A DNA stretch of 64,000 nucleotides, taken from the NCBI GenBank assembly GCA_032358165.1, contig JAALGY010000041.1, positions 2,976,001-3,040,000 on the forward strand. The letters run 5' to 3'. Below the pieces are notes generated by a model. It was not told the origin of the DNA and ran no database searches. It worked only from the letters and a program-made list of their open reading frames with translations. The position numbers and the translations under genes are program-made. Positions 24,905 to 35,565 of this stretch are shown piece after piece (position 1 is the first letter of the stretch; each line of letters opens with the position of its first letter). This stretch comes from Diplosphaera chodatii. Its lineage: Eukaryota > Chlorophyta > Trebouxiophyceae > Prasiolales > Stichococcaceae.

Positions 24905-27168
24905 ATGTTGATTGACCGCCTGGCACTTGGTAGGTGCAGCGGCACTGCAAGCCTGCCCGTGCATCTTGCACACAGTACACGGACGCAGCAGCGCTTCACA
25001 CAGCTCCTGACAGCGCCTCCGACCCTACGGCCGCGGCGGCCAGCACAGCAACGCAACACTACAGAGGCAGCTGCTTTCTTCAGGAACTGGCTGGGGCAGG
25101 GCAAGCCAGGAGTCACAGCACAGGCAGATGCGGCCTCGGCATTAGAGGAGACGCTCCTGCAGCAGCCCAAGGCCCAGTCGCCCCCCCGCACGGCGCCGCC
25201 GGCGCCGCTGCTCAGCGGTTCTGGCGGTACGCAACCTGGCCCTGACTGCCGAACCTGGTTCATGATGCCGAAGTAGCACCTGATGTGTGCGTTCAGCTGT
25301 TTCACACTGATGCAGTTGAGCGCAAGCCAATACTGCGACTTTAACTCTGCTGGAACGCTTCCGCCAGCTGATGGTCCTGTTCATGCCATCGTGTGGTCCC
25401 ATCGCAGGAGGCATCTTCTACTTCTGGTGAGTCGCAGCGGTGTTTGGTGGTCGGCCATGCTGGAGGGTCGCGTTCCATGCAGCCGCATGCTGCCATGCAG
25501 CGTGCTCTGCATGTCGGCCTACTACAAAGCAGGCATGCGGGAGCAGCATATGAAACGTGAATGTGGTTTGATCGGCAGGCAGCTTGGCGTTGTCAAGTAT
25601 CTGGCAGAGCGGTATGACCTCACAGATCCACGGCTGGCGTTTCTGGGGGCATCTGCTGGCAGCCTGATGGTGGTGCTGGCAGCCTGCGGCGTGCCCGCAG
25701 GTCAGCTGCTTGCTGAGCCTGGAGTGAACAGGCTCTTACACATTAGAAGACGGCACATCGCCCTGCGACAGAGCCACAAGCGACTTGTCGGCAGTATGCA
25801 GTCTCGAGTGTGCCTTGTGCCACTGCATTCTGGCAGCAGTGCATTGACCTGTCATCTGGCTGTAAGTGACAGCTCCGGGAACCTCTCAAGGTGGACTGGA
25901 GACCCTGCTGCACTTGATGGGACGACTTGCACAGCTCTGCATCGTCGGACCGCAGATGACGCGCTGGCAGGGGCGCACAGGCTGGCTCTGGAGCACGGCA
26001 TCTTTGAGCGGCCGCTGGGGGTGGCTGGCATCTGGGGCACCATCATCCGGCGGTGGCTGGACGACCTGCTGCCGCCCAACGCGGTGGAGCTGTGCTCCGG
26101 CCGCGTGCGGCTGGTGGTCACCGAGGTGGGTCTCCCGAAACGTCATGTGATCCTGTTGTCGGATGCTGTTGGCAAGGACTTGGCGCATGGTCGCCAGATA
26201 GACTGCGCTGTTGTCGCTGACTGGACGACACACCACCGCCCATTCATCATGCCGGCGCGCCTCGACGCACCGGTCAGCTGATGGCAGACGCTGTTGCAGG
26301 CAGCGTGTGACGGCCTTGTCATGCACCCCTGGGCGCGCAGGTGCCATCGTTCAGGCAGGTGTACCTGGACGATTTCCCATCGCGGGACGACCTGCTGGAC
26401 GCCGCCCTGGCCTCCAGCCACATCCCCTTCCTGCTGGACTGGCAGCCCACCGCCCGCGCCGCCGGCAAGCGCTTCATAGGTGCGCCGCCTCGCATGTAGG
26501 CAAAGGTCCCTGTGCCACTGGCAGCCACAGCATGGCACAGGCTGATTTTGGGTACCTGTCGTGCAGACGGCAGCCTCAGAGACTTCCTGGAGTGGAAAAA
26601 TAGCCCGTTGCTCACGTCCAATGGTGCTGGGGCTGCCTTCGTCGTGGACTACAGCCAGGTGAGTTGTAGTGCACACTCCTTCACACTGTTTCCCACGCTA
26701 AGTGGTGGTCCTGCGACATTGTCAATCAATTGGCTTGGCTTTTGCGGAACTCCAGTAGATTTGTCGGGCAGTCTTTTACATCGCATCGAGTGAGTGGTGC
26801 GCAGGACGAGATGTTGAAGACAGCGCGGCTGGACTTCATCAAGCTCCGGGAGTACGAGGAGGTATAGCCCTGCTCACATCCCTTGCTGCCACTGCAGCGG
26901 CTTGCCTCGGCAGCCATGCTGCATGCTTGCTCACGCGCACACATGCCACTTACTTGCAGCTGTTTGCGTGCACTGGTCAGTTGGGTCTGTTGATGCACCA
27001 CACACCACCATTACTGCGCAGGTGAAGGAGCTGATGAACATGGGGTACGACTATGCACGGCGGGTGGATGCCGAGGGGCGGTTGGATCCACACTTCGGCA
27101 TCGCATCACGGCGCGAGGCCCAGCCACGGCAGGACTACCAGGCACAGCCAGCAGCAGCCGCAGCATGA
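24905..27168 (+). CDS. Patatin-like phospholipase / acyl hydrolase
   Basis: A probable acyl-lipid hydrolase with a Ser-Asp dyad. Eight exons join in frame to 355 residues: 24905-25226, 25408-25426, 25579-25700, 25956-26125, 26341-26479, 26567-26658, 26805-26861 and 27022-27168. The first about 60 residues are Arg/Thr/Pro-rich, like a transit peptide. The glycine-rich oxyanion motif LSGSGGGIFYFW is assembled across a 19-base microexon. The nucleophile elbow is FLGASAGSLM. The catalytic Asp is probably in KRFIDGSLRDFL, where Ser takes the usual third position of DG[GA]. Further family-like blocks are ALEHGIFERPLG, LPPNAVELCSGRVRLVVTE and ASSHIPFLLDW. It resembles the plant and algal group that includes small patatin-domain proteins more than the large storage patatins. 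The start is uncertain (24905, 24830 or 24743). Substrate unknown. Confidence 0.85.
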
Positions 27169-27702
27169 CGGTGTGAATGAACAGCCGCTCTGGCCATCAC
27201 AGCCAGTGCTGACAGCAACCTGTGGCGTTGAGACGTCAGCAGCAGCTACCAGCAGCCCTTGTTTGATGTGCATTGCTCTGCAGCAGGCAGGCAACGCTCA
27301 CACATCAGTCCAGCTTGCGAACTCTTGCAATGAAGCTTTGTGAACCTCAACCATATGACTTTCAGCAAATCGTATTGGTTGAATAATTAAAGAATCTGCG
27401 GCAGAGCAAACAGCTAGGCACAGCTACCTACACAGAGTTTGCCGAGGCAGTAGCGCAGCTGCAAACCACCACTAGCGAGTTATTTTAACCCCTTGTCAAA
27501 CCCACTTTCAGCTTGCGTTTCTCAGCACGAAGGTCGTCACTTTTGCCGACCTTCGTGATAACAGTATGCACCTCATGCACTCGCACACAAACTGGCACCT
27601 TCCTCTGCGTCGGCAGCAGCTACCTACACAATCCTCGTCGCTCATCTATGCTGAAATCCCATTGCCACACCAATCCCATCCCCTGTAAGCTGCAAACCCC
27701 TC
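27169..27702. other. Convergent intergenic region
   Basis: The region lies between the stops of the patatin gene (+) and the FMN reductase gene (-). It is AT-rich around 27340-27510, as expected for 3' untranslated DNA. Nothing coding is recognised. Confidence 0.4.
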
Positions 27703-29030
27703 TCACACCGGTGCCTGCTTCAACAGCTTCGCCCAGTCGACCAGCGCCTGCACAACACTGCGCAGCCGGGCCTCCACCTTTGGGTCCAACAAATCCCCTG
27801 CGACCAAACACAGCTTGCAGGTCAGCTATGGCAGGTTCTCATGACAGCACAGAGCTCTTTGCCACCAGCATTGCACAAGGTGCTTGCAGTGCTTCAACTC
27901 AGTACAGCGGCTGGCAAGGCTTGCGATCACCTGTCTCCTCGTCAAAGAATGGGCCATCCCGCAGATACAGTGTCATCCGCGGGTTCCGAAGCAGCTGCAT
28001 GTCCAGATAGCCGTCTGCGCGGTGCAACGAGGTTGCTCAGAATCAGTCCTCATGCAGTGACAGCAACCGCCTGGCAAATACACATGCAGCTTATAGACTG
28101 TGCAATGGCACGGCCAGCGCTCACTCCTAGGCTACATTGGGGGCATGTATGAGCATATAATCCGGGTGTCAGAACGCTCACTGCTCTGCGCCAACGCCTG
28201 CAGCCCATTGATGCCGCCATACCCCCCTGCCACGCTCATTGCGTGCGCCGGCTTGCCGCTCCACTCGTTGCGCGGCTTGGGCCTCGACGCCCAGTCGAGG
28301 GCATTCTGCACAGTTGCAGCAGGTAGCTGCGCTCAGCAAAGTAAGGAAACAGATGCAGCAGCAGTGCCACGAGGAAGGCGGGTCTGACAAACGCACGAAG
28401 TCAGCCGTGCTCAAACTGGGTACTCAGGAAATGCTTGATGTCGGGGCAGTACCTTCATCGGTGCTGAGATGCTGAAGTTGTACTCTGGGTGCCCGAACAA
28501 GACCGCGTCTGCCTCCCGCACCTGCTTCCTGAAGCGTTCCACCGGCGCAGGGAAGCTGCAGAACGGGAGCGCGAGCCAGTCAGCCAGCACAGCCCATTTG
28601 ACAGAGGTGCCGCAGGCCGCCTTGTCACCATGTCAGCCGCCAAAGTGGCAACCATGCAACAGCGTCTGGTGCATACGGTGCGGTGTCTGTCTGGTGCAGT
28701 GTCGCTCCTGCCATCGAACATGCTCACCGGGTCACGCCATCTTCCACATCCTCCTCTAGGTCTGTGTTGATCAGCGGCAGATCAGAGATGTCGGCCAGGT
28801 CCATCGTCACGCCGTCGGGGAGCACCTGATACGAGTTGGGCTGCACCTTTGAACGATCTGACGCCTGTGATCCAGCGGCTGCACAGTGCATACTCATTTG
28901 CACGTGCACTGCTGCAACCCCATTTCACCTTTTGTGCAGCACGCAACAGCTTTGTGTTATATGATCCCTGTCTTATTGAACCGCTGATGCCCAGAATGTG
29001 CATGCTGCCTGTGGTCGTGATTCTGCGCAT
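27703..29030 (-). CDS. NADPH-dependent FMN reductase family flavoprotein
   Basis: A small flavodoxin-fold reductase, probably reducing FMN, quinones or metal ions with NAD(P)H. Six exons join in frame to 206 residues: 28929-29030, 28728-28840, 28453-28555, 28182-28305, 27931-28014 and 27703-27797. The N-terminal FMN phosphate-binding loop is ILGISGSIRQGSYNTKLL. DLPLINTDLEED follows, then the family hallmark GHPEYNFSISAPMKNALDW, joined across an intron, and GGYGGINGLQ. The length matches bacterial chromate/quinone reductases of this family (about 180-200). The start is the ATG at 29030; the ATG at 29003, just before HILGISG, is an alternative. There is no obvious transit peptide, so a cytosolic location is likely. 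The exact substrate cannot be assigned. Confidence 0.88.
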
Positions 29031-30283
29031 CTGAGCCGCACACTGCTGCGGCGCGCGCCGAACCTGGTTGAGTAGCACAGTCATGGAGGTGGCTGAGCAA
29101 GTTCCGATGCTGTCAAAGAGTATGGGAAATGACTTCTTGAAGCAGCTGAATGATCAAATGGCAGACGGCATGTAACAGCGGCTGCTGCACCTGACGAGAT
29201 CAGAGCCAACATGCACGTAATAAACGCTGCAGGGCGCCTGGCAGCTGGGGACGCTAGATGTCTCGCTGCAAGGTCGCAATCCCGATCGGTCGTCTCGGAG
29301 CGCCGCGCAGCTTGCGGCCGGTGGACCGCGAGGAATCTGCTGGAATCTGTTCAGTTTGCTGTTTGTCACTATTACGCCTGGGCATGGCAGGTAGATCTCA
29401 AGCGCATCAGGGTTTAGGTCAACATAGTTCCTGCTCAGCAGCCCGCGGACCCCCAGAACCGTCTTCGCCCCGCGCAGGGTGGCATTCGTGCGCTGCATAT
29501 AGTTTCTTGTCTCTGTTCTGTTCATTGACGTTGCTAGATTGCAGTTGCGGGCTCTGACTGCGCTGCTGTTGCCAGCCACACCCGGTTGCTTTTGCGGCCA
29601 GCCTGCGCGGCAGCCAAGCCCAGCCTTGCGTCCACTGCAGTTTCCTTCCATCGTCAGCATCTTTGTCGTTTCTGGACACTCGGATAGCGTCTCCGGGCAC
29701 TAGACACCATCCTGCTTGGCACGGCATCAGCCATCACAGCGACTGCGGCACGAGGAGCATTCAGTCCGGACGAGCGTTGGGAGGCGGCGCACGGCCTACA
29801 AGACCCCGAAGAAGCACTGCTTCAGGGCGAGCCAGCAGGTGAGCTGCAGCACATCGCACAAAAAGTTGGTCGGCGAAATATCTGGCGGCTGTGCTTGGTG
29901 TCTCCGTGTGACGAGCCGTGTACAGCGGCAGCAGGCCTCTGCGCCTGGCCCCGCACGCCAGCGTGGGCATGGCCTGACTCGGGTCACGATGTGAAGTGTT
30001 GTACCTTGCTCGCCCATAAAGATGGCCCCTGCTGTGTGACCTTCCCAGGGCAATCAGTCAGCAAACCACACACACAACCTGGCGGCTCGTGCTTGCCTGC
30101 TGACGTCAAGCCCATTTGTTCACTCCGGCTCCAAACGACGTAGCTACGTACAGCATTGGGCTCAGCATGCACCTTTCATGCACGCTTTGGGCCCGAAAAA
30201 CCTCCATCGCAGCTGCATCAGTGCACTGGCAATAGTGGAAGCTGCTATGCACTCATGTTCTTCTGCACTGCAGGGCGAAGCTG
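29031..30283. other. Divergent intergenic region
   Basis: The region lies between the heads of the FMN reductase (-) and KH protein (+) genes and is unusually long (1.25 kb). Minus-strand open frames at 29154-29660 and 29761-29970 contain protein-like stretches, but I could not join them to each other in frame or match them to a family. An unannotated small gene is possible here. Confidence 0.35.
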
Positions 30284-32837
30284 ATGAGCGGCCAGTTTGG
30301 GCCGCGTACTCGGTCGGTCCGCAGCAGCAGCGGTCACAGCTGCAGTAGCGGAAGCGCATCCGACGCCAGCTCGCTGTGTGCGACTGCTGCACAGGTGCAG
30401 TCCTCATGCTATGCGAGCCATTTGCTGGTGGTGTGCCAACTTGGCGTTGATGTTGCATCAGCAGTCGGGCAGGCCACACTGACGACCTGTTGCCCAAGAG
30501 GCCAAGACCTTCTGGGCGCAACAGTGCTGCAGCTGACCCGCTCTTGCCGCTTTGCAGGGAGTGGTCCCTCCGCTCTTCGCACTCGACAGCACGCTGCAGC
30601 TGGGCCCAGCATTCGAGAAGACCACAGTGGAGCAGTCCAGTGTACCCTACATGGATGTTCCAGGCCTTGGCACCGCAACGCGCAGCATCCCAACGGCATG
30701 TGACGCCATGACTGCCGCCTCACGCGCTGGCAGCAGCCTTTGCAGCACGCTGAGTGGCATCAGCGAAGCGGGCACTTTCGGCATGAGCGATGCCAGCCTG
30801 CCACCCAGCGGCCGCACCACCCCTCGCCAGGTACATCTGGTCGGTGCACACTGATTGCCCAAGCAGGCTTGTACCATCTGCAGATGCTCGCTCCCAGCTT
30901 GATTCTGACCTGCACATGCAGCCTTCTGCCTGATGCCCCTCGCTGTGCATATCAGCGGCGCAATTGACGCCACGCACAACATCAAGTATGATGCCCACCT
31001 TGCTTGCTGCAGGTGCTGCCGCTGCCGCCGCCCGCGTGCAAGCCGCCGGTGGCGCTGCCCGCGCCGTCGGGCAAGGGCGCCATGCTGGTGGACGCCTCGT
31101 CCGGCCGCCTGGAGTGGGTACAGCCCTCAGGTGCTCCCAGTCCCCGCGGGCCACGGTCCTCCTGCATCACGCTGTTAATATGTTGGTTCATCACGGCAGT
31201 TTGTTCACGACCAAGCGGCATGTTTTCGTGTTCGCTCTGCACTCAGAGGGCCAGCCCCATGTGCATGCCTGCTGTTGATCTATTTTGGCGAGGCAGCTCT
31301 TCGGTTGTGATGCCCATTGATATGTCAAGTGCTTCCGTCCCAGGGCCGCGCAAGGCAGGGGAGGGCACCGAGCCAGAGCAGCAGGGCGTCATCAGCTTCT
31401 GCATGCTGCCGCAGGGGTACGCATCCCGCCGCCAGGCCCTGTAGCATCGGCCGTTGGGCTGTTGCATCACTGGTGTTGTGCTGCTATCTGTGGACTCTGG
31501 TGTATTTGAATCTGACTTGGGTTTGCCCCATTGAAGGGTGTTGTACTGTGCAGGGGTGCGCTGATGAGCATCACGCTGCTGGCCAGCGGCTTCCTGATTG
31601 GTGCGCCCTCCACCTTATCCTCCTCTGTAGTGTCCTCTGCATCGCGACTGCAGACTCGTTTGCCGGCCACAGGAAGATGTGCTCTGTCCGTGCTCCCAAT
31701 ACATACACAAGCAAGGTTGCACATCCATGTGCAAGGCTGGGCAGACTGCCCGAATGTCCCTGCCCTGCTGCAGGGCCGTCGGGGTGCTCGGTGCGGGAGC
31801 TGGCGCGCGCGATGGGCGCCGACATCAAGTCCTGGTCCGACTCCTTCGTGCCTACGGCCGGCGGCGCGGCCCGCCCCGCCCGCACCTTCCTCATCCAGGC
31901 AAGCCCCATACCCTGCCATATCCTGCACATGATCAGGGAACCTGACTGCAGCTTCCCAGCTGCTTTTGTGCCTGCACAACGATTTTGCTGCCGGCATCCA
32001 CTTGCAGCATGTGCACTTCCACCTGAACATCAGTTGCTGAGCACGCAGGGACCGCCCGCCTCGGTGATGGCTGCAGTGGAGGTGGCGGCCGCGGCGGTTG
32101 TGCGCTACAAGCACCTGTGCGAGGGCGCCTGCTTCGGTGCGGCCCCTGCTGCTGGCCCTTTCCCGCATGCCAAGCTCACATGCGACCACGCCCGTACACC
32201 TACACGAGGCTCGCAAAGCACCAACCATCTGCACACAGCAGTGCCGAGCTCAGTCCCCGGCTGGAATGAACCCAGTTCGATGGAATATCCGAGGACTGCT
32301 CCTCATGGTGCTGCAGGGCAGCAGGTGTCCCGGACGCAGGTGGTGCATGGCATCACGTTTGTGTACCTGCCGCCGCCGCGGCGCAAGGTGCCCTACGCCG
32401 CTGCCATCGCCTCGGCACCGCTGCCCCGGTGCACACAGAGCCGCATTCCCAGCCACCATGGCGTGCCACCCTGCAGCAAATGTTGCCACAGCGCCCTGCT
32501 GGTGGGTATCGCACCCGTGAACTGATTTTCAAGTGCATGGCACAGGTCTGCGCTGCCCGGCTATGACGTAGCGCCGCTGCTCGGCCGTCCGCAGACACGG
32601 CTCAGTGCGGCTGCCCGCGCGTGGCCAGCACCTCCGCAGCAGCCCACCCCACGGCAAGCAGCGCCAAAGCACCTCCTGCAGCAGCAGCGGCCGCCGCAGC
32701 AGCAGGCAGCTGCGCAGCAATGGCAGCAGTTGGCGGTCCCGAAGCTGCAGCTGCAGCCGCTGCCGGGCAGCAGCATCTGGAGCAGCAGCGCCGTGAACAG
32801 CACCGCAGGGTGGTCGCATGCTGGCAGTGCCCTGTAG
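30284..32837 (+). CDS. KH-domain RNA-binding protein
   Basis: Probably binds single-stranded RNA. Nine exons join in frame to 412 residues: 30284-30394, 30558-30830, 31013-31130, 31344-31416, 31554-31600, 31774-31898, 32049-32136, 32317-32428 and 32546-32837. The N-terminal 180 residues are Ser/Thr/Pro-rich. The KH-like domain spans residues about 195-290. It has LLASGFLIGPSGCSVREL with the GxxG loop GPSG, then GADIKSW, RTFLIQG and the helix MAAVEVAAAAVVRYKHL. It is followed by VVHGITFVYLPPPRRKVPY and a Gln/Pro-rich tail. The exon at 31774-31898 ends in CAG|GCAAGC, a GC donor. The start is the first in-frame ATG of the first recognisable exon; an upstream exon is possible. The KH call rests on pattern, not on an alignment. 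Confidence 0.68.
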
Positions 32838-33850
32838 CAGCGTCGCCGCTGAACTGCTGCCCGTTTGAAGACGCTCAAGTGCCAAAGCTGAAGTGACAGA
32901 TGTTGAGGGCTGCACACAACGAGGATCCGCTGGCCCATGGCAGCAATGGTGTCATATGATGGTGACATGGCCGACTTCAGCAACAAGCAGTGTTACCTGC
33001 GGTACCGTGGAGGTACTTGTCGCGCTGCAGTTCTGATCTATGCAATACCGTTTTCGCAGCCGCTGGCAGGCACATGCAGGCGGGTCAGTTGCAGGCCCTC
33101 CCAAGGAGCTGCCAGCTTGCTGCAGGATCCTGATTTGCATCAGCGCTCAGTCTCCGCCAAATGCTTTATGGTTCAGGAGGTCTATGGCAGTTGCAGGCTA
33201 GGTTGATCACAGGATAGTGTGCTGGTCAGGTGCACTCCGGCTGAAAACACCTCATAAAGCCGATTTTATGGATGGAACAGGAGGGTGCATAGGATCGCAG
33301 ATGGTTTGTTGAACGCATTAGTGTCGGTCGAGCCGATTTTGATGGTTGCAGCGCCTGTTCATGATGACCTGCTTGTCAGTCTGTAGCAGAAAGAGGTTAG
33401 CGCTAGGGTGTACTGCCTGCTGGTGAGCACGTTTGCAGGTGCTCCAGGTTGGAGGCCTGCTCGTTGCTGTGAGCCGTGTCATCAATGGATGTTGGCATTG
33501 TAAGGCTGTTACAAGTGTTGACACAAGCATGGTGGTGACCGACTGGCATATAACGTATCTCAGGTCCTTGCTGGTGGCAGGCTAAACAGAACAATAATCC
33601 ACTGAAAGCACAGAGGCATATGCGCCCGGCGCAGCCGGAGCGGTCAGCGTTGCCCTTGCAAAGAAACAGCGTCCACCCTGCATCTTGGTAGTTCTCGGCC
33701 TGATCAGGGGATGGTGGCCAAAATTCGTTGGCTTGCCAAGCCAGGCAAAGTCCAGATATAAAGGTTCCATATGCCGTCTTGAACTGACTCGTGTGGCACC
33801 CGATTGCCGCGAGTCGTTCCTTTGTATGCTCCCCTTGCCATTCCTTCTGC
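32838..33850. other. Convergent intergenic region
   Basis: The region follows the KH gene stop (+) and the stop of the unrecognised minus gene at 33851. It is mostly 3' untranslated in character, and open frames are short. I see no RNA gene or repeat. Confidence 0.35.
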
Positions 33851-35340
33851 CTACCGCACAAGCTGCTCGCGCAGCGATGTCTGGCGGCTCATCTGACGGT
33901 GCAGGGTTGTGAACTCGTCCAGGATGGTGCCCCGTGGCTTTGAGCGGCCGTGGAAGAAGCGGAGCACCTGCAGCGTCATGGCAGAGTCTTTTGGCACCCG
34001 ACCCTGCGGAAGAAAAGCTACCGGCAGCGCGGCGAGCACCCACAACAGGTGAGCATGAGCACCGACAATAGCCTAACACATGAGCAGCAATGTGGATGAG
34101 CATGTGCAGCTGTTGACACCAAACACCACAGAAATCCCACGCACCGCGTTGACGGTGCCCACATCGGTGCCGTTGCTGCCCTTAAGCGCGACCTTAGCCT
34201 CTTCGTGGTCCGCAGCAAAAACCTGTGCGGCAGCTGAGTCTGATGGTGTGTTGAGGCAACTTGCAGACATCAAAACGATGCCCAGCGATGGCTTGCCGCA
34301 GGTTCCTCAATGTATTTGAACCGCAGAGCAAAGTCGACGCACCTCCTGCAGTGGGTGTTCTGCTGAGCCGAGCACGCCATCCGCGCCTGCCAGCGTGATG
34401 CGCAGTGCGCTTGCATCCCTTGCAGTTGGCACCGCCAGCTGCTGCACCCAACCGGCGCCCTGCATGCACAGGTTTGATCCAGGTCGGGCTGGTGGCACAG
34501 CATGTAAGATGTGAACACGTAATGTCACAGCGCAGACACTGCATGCTAGATATGTGTCCTAGGGAGCAGGTGCAATGGCCAACGGCGGCCATGATCGGGT
34601 CGGCGCAAACGTTCAGAGCCATGCTGGTACTGCTGTAAAGCGCTGCAAGGCCCGCCGAAGTCAGTGTCTGCCGTGCTGATTGGCGGCAGCTACCATGTGG
34701 GATGCCACTGATAGAAGCGTCACGACAAGATTGCTGGCAAATACTACCTTTCTGCCGGGCACGCAGCAATCCAATGGCGGCATACCACCGTGAAGCTGGG
34801 CAGAAGAAGGCTCGCGAGGCGTGATCGGGCAACAATTGCATCGCAACCTCCGCAACAACACATGCCAACTGGACACAGGCACGGTCGGGCCATTGGGTGC
34901 TGCCGCTTGTCAGCAGTGCACGACGCCTGGGATCATGCAAGGCCTCGGTCTAGCGCTCACAGCCCCTCCAACCAGGCGGCCAAGGTGAGATCCGGTGCAT
35001 GGCGCACATCACCTGCCGCGCCTCGCCCGAGATGGCAGCGGAGGCGCTGCCGCCGCTGCCCACCACCTCCAAGTCCACCCGCTGCGCAGAGGCCAGGTCC
35101 ACGCACGACAGATGCACTGATACGCGGCCGGACGGCGACATGGCTCCCAGATTTGCTGCGAGAAGCTGTGTGCTCTGTCGGTCGTTGCTGACTGGATTGG
35201 ATGGCGGCGCGCACTGCGCCTGTTTGCGCGAGCTCCCACCCGCTACTAGCTAACCAGAAGATCACAACTTCGCTGAGGAGCTGTACGTTGCTGCGGTGCC
35301 GCTGCACTGCACCTGCATCCCGTGCAATGAATCTGTTCGC
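33851..35340 (-). CDS. Unrecognised multi-exon gene, partly resolved
   Basis: I do not recognise this protein. Three 3' exons join in frame: 34343-34459, 34145-34222 and 33851-34003, with the stop at 33851. Together they encode a stretch reading through GWVQQLAVPTARD, GVLGSAEHPLQE, VFAADHEEAKVALKG, LRFFHGRSKPRGTILDEF and a C-terminus MSRQTSLREQLVR. Further upstream on the same strand a protein-like exon ends at 35013 with a good donor (reading SVHLSCVDLASAQRVDLEVV). Another candidate lies around 34690-34770 (VVFASNLVVTLLSVASHM). I could not connect these upstream pieces with certainty, so the left boundary is firm but the start near 35340 is a guess. No signal peptide, membrane segment or catalytic motif is visible in the resolved part. 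Confidence 0.45.
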
Positions 35341-35565
35341 ACGTGTCAATGTCGCCAGTTACGTGTGGCGACTGGGCAGGAGCAGAGGTGCAAAGTTGCA
35401 TGACCCAAGAGGTCGTTAATCTGTTGCACGGCCTCCACCCTTGCAGACACATCACACCGACCTACTTGCATGCACGTCGCCTTGCGACAGGACACAGCTC
35501 AGGATGGATGTGGGCGAACAGCAGCAATGTGCGCAGCCAGCTCCAGTCATTTGCGGGCCCGACTG

